Assembly (NCBI GenBank): GCA_007133095.1
Contig: SLNK01000048.1
Location: 1-8,908, forward strand
Source: Candidatus Peregrinibacteria bacterium
GTDB lineage: Bacteria > Patescibacteriota > Gracilibacteria > UBA1369 > LOWO2-01-FULL-3
DNA: 8,908 bases
Direction of reading: 5' to 3'
The notes below the pieces were generated by a model. That model was not told the origin of the DNA. It was given only the letters and a program-made list of their open reading frames with translations, and ran no database searches. The number at the start of each line of letters is the position of its first letter. The first letter of the stretch is position 1. Of the stretch, positions 5,166 to 8,908 are shown piece after piece. The translations under genes and the position numbers were made by a program.

Positions 5166-7637
5166 ATGTTTTCTTACGATGCTCTTCGAGTGCAGAAAAA
5201 GTGGCAGAAGCGGTGGAAAGAGACCGGAATTCATTCCGTTGATCTGACCGGAGACACGCGCAAAAAATACTACAATCTTGTAATGTTCCCTTATCCGTCC
5301 GGGGATAAACTTCATATAGGGCATTGGTATAACTATGGGATCGCGGACAGTTGGGGGAGATATATCCGCCTGCAAGGCTACAATGTTTTTGAGCCGATGG
5401 GATATGACAGCTTTGGTCTGCCGGCGGAGAATTACGCGGTTTCATCGGGAGTGCCACCTCATGAGAGCACAAAGAAAAACACCGATTATATGACCCTTCA
5501 ACTGGGCGAAATCGGCACAATGTACGACTGGGACAAAACGGTCATGACTTCTTCTCCGGAGTACTATAAATGGACGCAGTGGGTCTTTTTGCAGATGTAC
5601 GAAAAGGGGCTGGCTTACAAGAAGGAAGCTCCGGTTAACTGGTGTAACGGATGTATGACGGTTCTGGCCAACGAACAGGTTCACAACGGAAATTGTGAGA
5701 GATGCGGTGCCGAAGTTGTTCAGAAAAATCTCAAACAGTGGTTTTTTAATATAAAGTCCTACGCGGATGAGCTTTTAGACCATTCTGGCTTAGACTGGCC
5801 GGAAAAGACAAAACTGATGCAGACCAACTGGATTGGGAAGAGTGTGGGGACGGAAATAAGGTTTTTGGTTGAAGCCGAAACGGGCGCGGGCGAGCTTTTT
5901 TTCGATGTTTTTACAACGCGCGCGGATACGCTTTTCGGATGTACTTATTGTGTTTTGGCACCGGAGCACGATTTGGTTGATAAAGTTACGACTGAAGACC
6001 GAAAAGCCGAAGTTGAGAAGTATGTAAAGGATGCCGGAAAAAAGACCGATATGGACAGGACGGCCGAAGGAAAGGATAAAACGGGGGTTTTTACGGGCAG
6101 TTACGCCGTTAATCCCATAAATGGCGAGAAGGTGCCGATATGGGTGGCGGATTATGTTTTGGCTCATTACGGGACAGGCGCGGTTATGGCTGTTCCCGCT
6201 CACGATGAAAGGGATTTTGCGTTCGCGAAGAAGCATGAATTGCCGATTATTGAGGTTGTGAGGGGGGAGCGCGCGGAGGGGGAGCGCGCGGAGGCGTCAG
6301 CCGGAGCGCGGTCTGAAGGCGATGGACTTCCAGAGGCGTTCGTGGATTACGGAGTTCTTGTGAATTCCGGGGAATTTGACGGACTCTCATCGGAGGAGGC
6401 AAAGAAAAAAATAACGGAAAGACTGAAAGAATCGGATTCGGGTGATTTTTGCATAAGTTATAAATTGCGGGACTGGCTTGTTTCAAGACAAAGGTACTGG
6501 GGAGCCCCAATTCCCATCGTTCATTGTAAAAAATGCGGAGAAGTCCCCGTTCCTCAGAAAGAACTTCCGGTCAAACTCCCCACGGAAGGAGTTGATTATA
6601 AACCGAAAGGCAAGTCCCCTCTCGCATCGGTTCCGGATTTCGTAAACACAAAATGTCCGAAGTGTAGCGGTGACGCGGAGCGCGAAGTCGATACAATGGA
6701 CACATTTGTATGTAGCAGCTGGTATTTCCTTCGATATTTATCCTCAAAAGACGATGAAAAAGCTTTTGACAAAGAACTGGTGAAGAAGTGGTTTCCCGTG
6801 GATATGTATATCGGCGGGCCGGAACACGCTTGCATGCACCTGCTCTATGCCAGATTCGTCCACAAAGTTCTGGTTGATGACAGAAACGCCGAACCGTTTA
6901 AGCGGCTTGTTCATCAGGGGTTGGTGACGAAGGACGGAGCGAAAATGAGCAAATCCAAGGGGAATGTTGTAAGTCCGGATGAGTTCGTTGGGAAATACGG
7001 AAGTGATGTTTTTAGGATGTATCTGATGTTTATGGGGCCTTTTACGGAAGGCGGCGATTGGAGCGACAAGGGAATCACCGGCATCGCGCGGTTTGCGGAC
7101 AGATTTTGGAAGTTGATAAATGATGAAGTTGGCGGGGGCGGTGCGGCCGGTGGCGGCGTCGTTTCAGATAAAGATGCGTTAAAAAAGAATCTTCACAAGT
7201 TGATAAAGAAGGTTACGGAAGACATCGAAAAATTTAATTTCAATACCGCGGTGGCGGCCTTCATGGAGTTTTTGAATTTTGCTCTAAAGAACGGCGTTGA
7301 CGAGGAGAGCAAGAAAATTTTATCCGTTCTTATCGCGCCTTTTGCGCCGCATCTGGCGGAAGAGTGCTGGGAAGAATTGGGCGGAGAATACAGTGTTTTT
7401 GATCAAGAATGGCCAAAATTTGATCCGGCGTTGGTTGTTGACGATACAATTACAATCGGAGTTCAAGTGAACGGAAAGGTCCGGGGCGAGGTGGAGCTTT
7501 CAAATGACGCTCCTCAAGAGGAGGCTTTGCGAATGGCGCGTGAAAATCCGAATGTCTCCAAATATCTTGAAGAAGGCGAAGTCGTGAAGGAAATTTATGT
7601 TCCGGGAAGAATTATCGGGTTTGTGGTGAAGGGGTGA
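5166..7637 (+). CDS. leuS: Leucyl-tRNA synthetase
   Basis: This class I synthetase charges tRNA-Leu with leucine using ATP and clears mischarged products. The 823-aa product has HIGH at 50-53 and KMSKS at 593-597. A zinc-ribbon with C160, C163, C177 and C180 precedes the CP1 editing domain, which has TTRADTLFG at 250-258 and HDERD at 346-350, whose D347 is the conserved editing aspartate. A second CxxC pair occurs at C454/C457 and C497/C500. The helical anticodon-binding domain covers about 640-760, and a short C-terminal domain (GVQVNGKVRGEV, 765-776) follows. The roughly 50-residue leucine-specific insertion found before KMSKS in E. coli is absent, as in Bacillus-type enzymes. The editing domain carries an extra GERAE-repeat segment (367-376), and a Gly-rich stretch lies at 656-664. 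ATG 5166 is preferred over the TTG at 5163. The gene has its own promoter. Confidence 0.98.
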   Translation: MFSYDALRVQKKWQKRWKETGIHSVDLTGDTRKKYYNLVMFPYPSGDKLHIGHWYNYGIADSWGRYIRLQGYNVFEPMGYDSFGLPAENYAVSSGVPPHESTKKNTDYMTLQLGEIGTMYDWDKTVMTSSPEYYKWTQWVFLQMYEKGLAYKKEAPVNWCNGCMTVLANEQVHNGNCERCGAEVVQKNLKQWFFNIKSYADELLDHSGLDWPEKTKLMQTNWIGKSVGTEIRFLVEAETGAGELFFDVFTTRADTLFGCTYCVLAPEHDLVDKVTTEDRKAEVEKYVKDAGKKTDMDRTAEGKDKTGVFTGSYAVNPINGEKVPIWVADYVLAHYGTGAVMAVPAHDERDFAFAKKHELPIIEVVRGERAEGERAEASAGARSEGDGLPEAFVDYGVLVNSGEFDGLSSEEAKKKITERLKESDSGDFCISYKLRDWLVSRQRYWGAPIPIVHCKKCGEVPVPQKELPVKLPTEGVDYKPKGKSPLASVPDFVNTKCPKCSGDAEREVDTMDTFVCSSWYFLRYLSSKDDEKAFDKELVKKWFPVDMYIGGPEHACMHLLYARFVHKVLVDDRNAEPFKRLVHQGLVTKDGAKMSKSKGNVVSPDEFVGKYGSDVFRMYLMFMGPFTEGGDWSDKGITGIARFADRFWKLINDEVGGGGAAGGGVVSDKDALKKNLHKLIKKVTEDIEKFNFNTAVAAFMEFLNFALKNGVDEESKKILSVLIAPFAPHLAEECWEELGGEYSVFDQEWPKFDPALVVDDTITIGVQVNGKVRGEVELSNDAPQEEALRMARENPNVSKYLEEGEVVKEIYVPGRIIGFVVKG
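6264..6293 (+). repeat. Two perfect 15-bp direct repeats inside leuS
   Basis: The unit GGGGAGCGCGCGGAG occurs at 6264-6278 and 6279-6293, and a partial copy GGAGCGCG lies at 6303-6310. In frame it encodes G-E-R-A-E twice, within a loop of the LeuRS editing domain. The segment is much richer in G and C than the rest of the gene. This looks like recent in-frame tandem duplication. Confidence 0.9.
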
Positions 7638-7650
7638 GAAGTGGTATAAT
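7621..7650 (+). promoter_or_regulatory. Extended -10 promoter downstream of leuS
   Basis: A perfect TATAAT (7645-7650) is preceded by TG one base upstream (extended -10). TTGTGG (7621-7626) is a fair -35 box 18 nt away, inside the last leuS codons. Transcription would begin near 7657, giving a leader of about 33 nt before the ATG at 7690. Confidence 0.65.
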
Positions 7651-7689
7651 TAGCTTAGTTTGATACTTTATTCAAATAATCAAAATCAC

Positions 7690-8322
7690 ATGAAAACATT
7701 TGTATCAATTCTCATTACTGTTATTGTGGTCGCTTTGCTTATTGTAGGGGGCTTCTATTATTGGCAGCAACTACAAACGGATCCCGTGGTTGTGGATTAC
7801 GAGTTGGAAGAAGAGGAACCGGTTGAGGAAGATGAGCCTGCGTTTGAAGATGAGCCTGCGTTTGAAGATGAGCCTGTTGAGGCAAACGTCTATGAGGACT
7901 CCTTTTTGTCGTTTGCGTATCCTGACAATGTTGAACTTACCTTTGAAAGTCCGATGGGCGGGCGCCCGTATTCTCGAGGAATCGAGTTCCTTACTTATGA
8001 TGCGGATCGGGGGGCGTATGTTTCTACTAAACTTAGCTTGAGCTATATCGTGGCGCTTGGAGAAGATGAAGATTCGGCTTTCGACAGTCCGGAGGCTTTG
8101 TTGGCGAACTATGACGGATTCGGACTGGAAACCGAAACATTTTCCGTTAACGGAAGAACTGCCGTTAAGGTGGTGACCGGAGATATGACCGGGGAAACTT
8201 TCTTTCTAGTAATTCCCGCGGATGAGTCCGGCGACGCTTACAGATTCAACGGCGTTTCACAAAGTGACGAAGTTGAGGAGATTTTGGAGATGTTTATGCG
8301 AACAGTGGAACTTTACAGGTAA
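7690..8322 (+). CDS. Membrane-anchored protein with acidic repeat linker
   Basis: I do not recognise a named family for this 210-aa product. One transmembrane helix lies at about 4-25 after a single lysine, with no lipobox cysteine. An acidic, proline-containing linker follows (about 36-66) with repeats of D-E-P-A-F-E. The rest (about 68-210) is a compact predicted extracytoplasmic domain. It opens with YEDSFLSFAYPDNVELTF and ends with an amphipathic helix EVEEILEMFMRTVELYR. The opening 'SF.FAYP' and the helix at the end resemble PsbP-like surface domains, but this is a shape argument only. The ATG at 7690 is chosen over an upstream TTG at 7660, because the predicted transcript starts near 7657 and the hydrophobic anchor then sits at the N terminus. 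There is no Shine-Dalgarno motif. It has its own promoter after leuS. Confidence 0.88.
   Translation: MKTFVSILITVIVVALLIVGGFYYWQQLQTDPVVVDYELEEEEPVEEDEPAFEDEPAFEDEPVEANVYEDSFLSFAYPDNVELTFESPMGGRPYSRGIEFLTYDADRGAYVSTKLSLSYIVALGEDEDSAFDSPEALLANYDGFGLETETFSVNGRTAVKVVTGDMTGETFFLVIPADESGDAYRFNGVSQSDEVEEILEMFMRTVELYR
7831..7875 (+). repeat. 18-bp in-frame tandem repeat
   Basis: The unit GATGAGCCTGCGTTTGAA occurs perfectly at 7831-7848 and 7849-7866, followed by a half copy GATGAGCCT at 7867-7875. It encodes DEPAFE-DEPAFE-DEP in the linker between membrane anchor and outer domain. Perfect identity at the DNA level suggests recent slippage and likely length variation among strains. Confidence 0.95.
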
Positions 8323-8324
8323 AG

Positions 8325-8351
8325 TCGCGAAGCTCTCTCTGCGAATTTTTT
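8325..8351 (+). terminator. Weak intrinsic terminator candidate
   Basis: Three bases after the upstream stop codon, TCGCG (8325-8329) pairs with TGCGA (8340-8344) including one G-T pair. After a mismatch, AG (8331-8332) pairs with CT (8337-8338) around a CTCT loop. An A and six T residues follow (8346-8351). The stem is short and imperfect, but the position is right. Confidence 0.4.
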
Positions 8352-8408
8352 GCAAAAGCCATCCCCGGGGATGTGTTCGTAAACACGTCTGCTGTGGCGT
8401 GATCGATC
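8348..8408. other. Palindrome cluster in intergenic spacer
   Basis: In this short non-coding spacer there are four close palindromes: TTTTGCAAAA (8348-8357), the 14-bp perfect CATCCCCGGGGATG (8360-8373), the hairpin GTGTT-CGTA-AACAC (8373-8386) and GATCGATC (8401-8408). GCCA (8358-8361) and TGGC (8395-8398) could close an outer stem. The elements could be protein-binding sites or a small folded RNA. I see no coding frame here. Confidence 0.4.
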
Positions 8409-8414
8409 TGTTTA

Positions 8415-8423
8415 TGATATACT
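8415..8423 (+). promoter_or_regulatory. Extended -10 promoter for the small membrane protein gene
   Basis: TGATATACT contains TATACT (8418-8423) with the extended TG at 8415-8416. No good -35 box is visible upstream. Transcription would begin near 8430, about 20 nt before the ATG at 8450. Confidence 0.4.
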
Positions 8424-8449
8424 TTTACTGTAATTAATCTTCTTTTACT

Positions 8450-8713
8450 ATGGAAAATCAACCTCCTGTGGAATCAAAACCCAAAAAAAATTATGTAAAA
8501 AGGGGCGTTTACTGGATAGTAGCTCCGTTCGCGTTGCTAGTTTTTGTGTTTGTTGCTTATGTGGTATTGTCGCCGGCGATGATGGGCAGTTCGGCCTTGG
8601 TTGCAGTTAACTATGTTCTGGGATTGTTAGGTCTAATTTCGCTGATAGGAATCCCCGTTGGTGTTGTTGTTGGTATAGTTTATATAGTAAAAGGTTCTAA
8701 ACAGGGGGACTAG
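8450..8713 (+). CDS. Small two-helix membrane protein
   Basis: The 87-aa product starts with a polar, proline- and lysine-rich tail (MENQPPVESKPKKNYVKRG). It has two predicted membrane helices at about 20-41 and 54-80, joined by a short SPAMMGSS loop, and ends KGSKQGD. Basic residues flank both ends, so both termini are expected in the cytoplasm as a helical hairpin. I recognise no named family, and no function can be given. There is no Shine-Dalgarno sequence before the ATG. It is convergent with the partial gene at the right edge, with 45 bp between the stops. Confidence 0.8.
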   Translation: MENQPPVESKPKKNYVKRGVYWIVAPFALLVFVFVAYVVLSPAMMGSSALVAVNYVLGLLGLISLIGIPVGVVVGIVYIVKGSKQGD

Positions 8714-8758
8714 TTTTCTTTGAATCTTCGCTGTTCGGATTTTATCAATCTCTTTTTC

Positions 8759-8908
8759 CTACAAAACCTCCGCTATCTCCATGAAAGGGGCGGCTTCCCA
8801 AGTACTTCGGACCGCGACCACCCTTACTTTTGCGGGGTTGTTTTCGCTGTACTCTCCAAGCCTTTCGACCATTTCGGCTTCGATTCTGTAATTTAAAATC
8901 TCCTGATA
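8759..8908 (-). CDS. Unidentified protein, C-terminal fragment (partial)
   Basis: The minus strand is open from the window edge to a TAG stop at 8759-8761, giving the last 49 residues of a longer protein. The frame is typical coding in composition: EAEMVERLGEYSENNP is a helix-like segment, AKVRVVAVRSTWEAAP includes a strand-like run, and FMEIAEVL ends the protein. The competing frame is Arg/Gly-rich and looks spurious. The N-terminal part lies outside the window, and I cannot name the family. Confidence 0.7.
   Translation of the reverse strand, partial: YQEILNYRIEAEMVERLGEYSENNPAKVRVVAVRSTWEAAPFMEIAEVL

Noticed and set aside
6247..6510. Minus-strand open frame rich in Pro and Arg inside leuS
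   Set aside because: It is a mirror of the GC-rich repeat in leuS and has no start context or conserved feature.
7131..7160. Gly-rich stretch in LeuRS (residues 656-664) as a possible frameshift or domain junction
   Set aside because: The frame is continuous and this position is a variable loop at the start of the anticodon-binding region, so it is likely a simple flexible insertion.
8722..8745. Terminator between the two convergent genes at the right end (AATC/GATT stem)
   Set aside because: The stem is only 4 bp with a large loop and a broken T run, too weak to support.
1..8908. CRISPR array, insertion sequence, prophage or defence system
   Set aside because: No regularly spaced repeats, transposase, integrase, nuclease or defence-type domains were found on either strand.

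Overview
The window looks like a stretch of a small-genome bacterial chromosome, most likely from the Candidate Phyla Radiation (Patescibacteria, Parcubacteria-like). This placement is an inference. It rests on the mix of core genes (rpsO, pnp, leuS, a tRNA-Gly) with short orphan membrane-anchored proteins, on sigma70-type promoters with leaders of only about 20-55 nt, and on the absence of a Shine-Dalgarno motif before any of the eight complete genes. TAA, TAG and TGA all act as stops, so nothing suggests a recoded UGA.

Left block (1-2930, minus strand). rpsO (uS15) is followed by pnp (polynucleotide phosphorylase), the widely conserved S15-PNPase pair, behind a clear promoter at 2902-2930. 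The 158-nt gap between the two genes holds several inverted repeats and may be a structured pnp leader. Downstream of pnp lies tRNA-Gly(GCC) with an encoded CCA. It has its own candidate promoter, whose -10 box sits inside a hairpin. Ten bases past the tRNA, bases 1-104 form an unusually long imperfect hairpin of about 40 base pairs that contains a terminator-like core.

Middle block (2940-5110). A polytopic membrane protein (+) converges on a stand-alone cyclic-nucleotide-binding-domain protein (-) with only 8 bp between the stops. The latter is divergent from a single-pass, PAS-domain protein (+) with a near-consensus promoter. Both sensor proteins lack any recognisable output domain, which makes this the most interesting protein-level signal here.

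Right block (5095-8908). leuS (+) encodes a complete leucyl-tRNA synthetase without the leucine-specific insertion, but with a short GERAE repeat insertion in the editing domain. After it come a membrane-anchored protein with an acidic 18-bp-repeat linker and an extracytoplasmic domain, a palindrome-rich spacer, and a small two-helix membrane protein. The window ends in the 3' end of an unidentified minus-strand gene.

There are no insertion sequences, CRISPR arrays or phage genes. The region is mainly housekeeping, and its novelty lies in the RNA structures and the output-less sensor pair.
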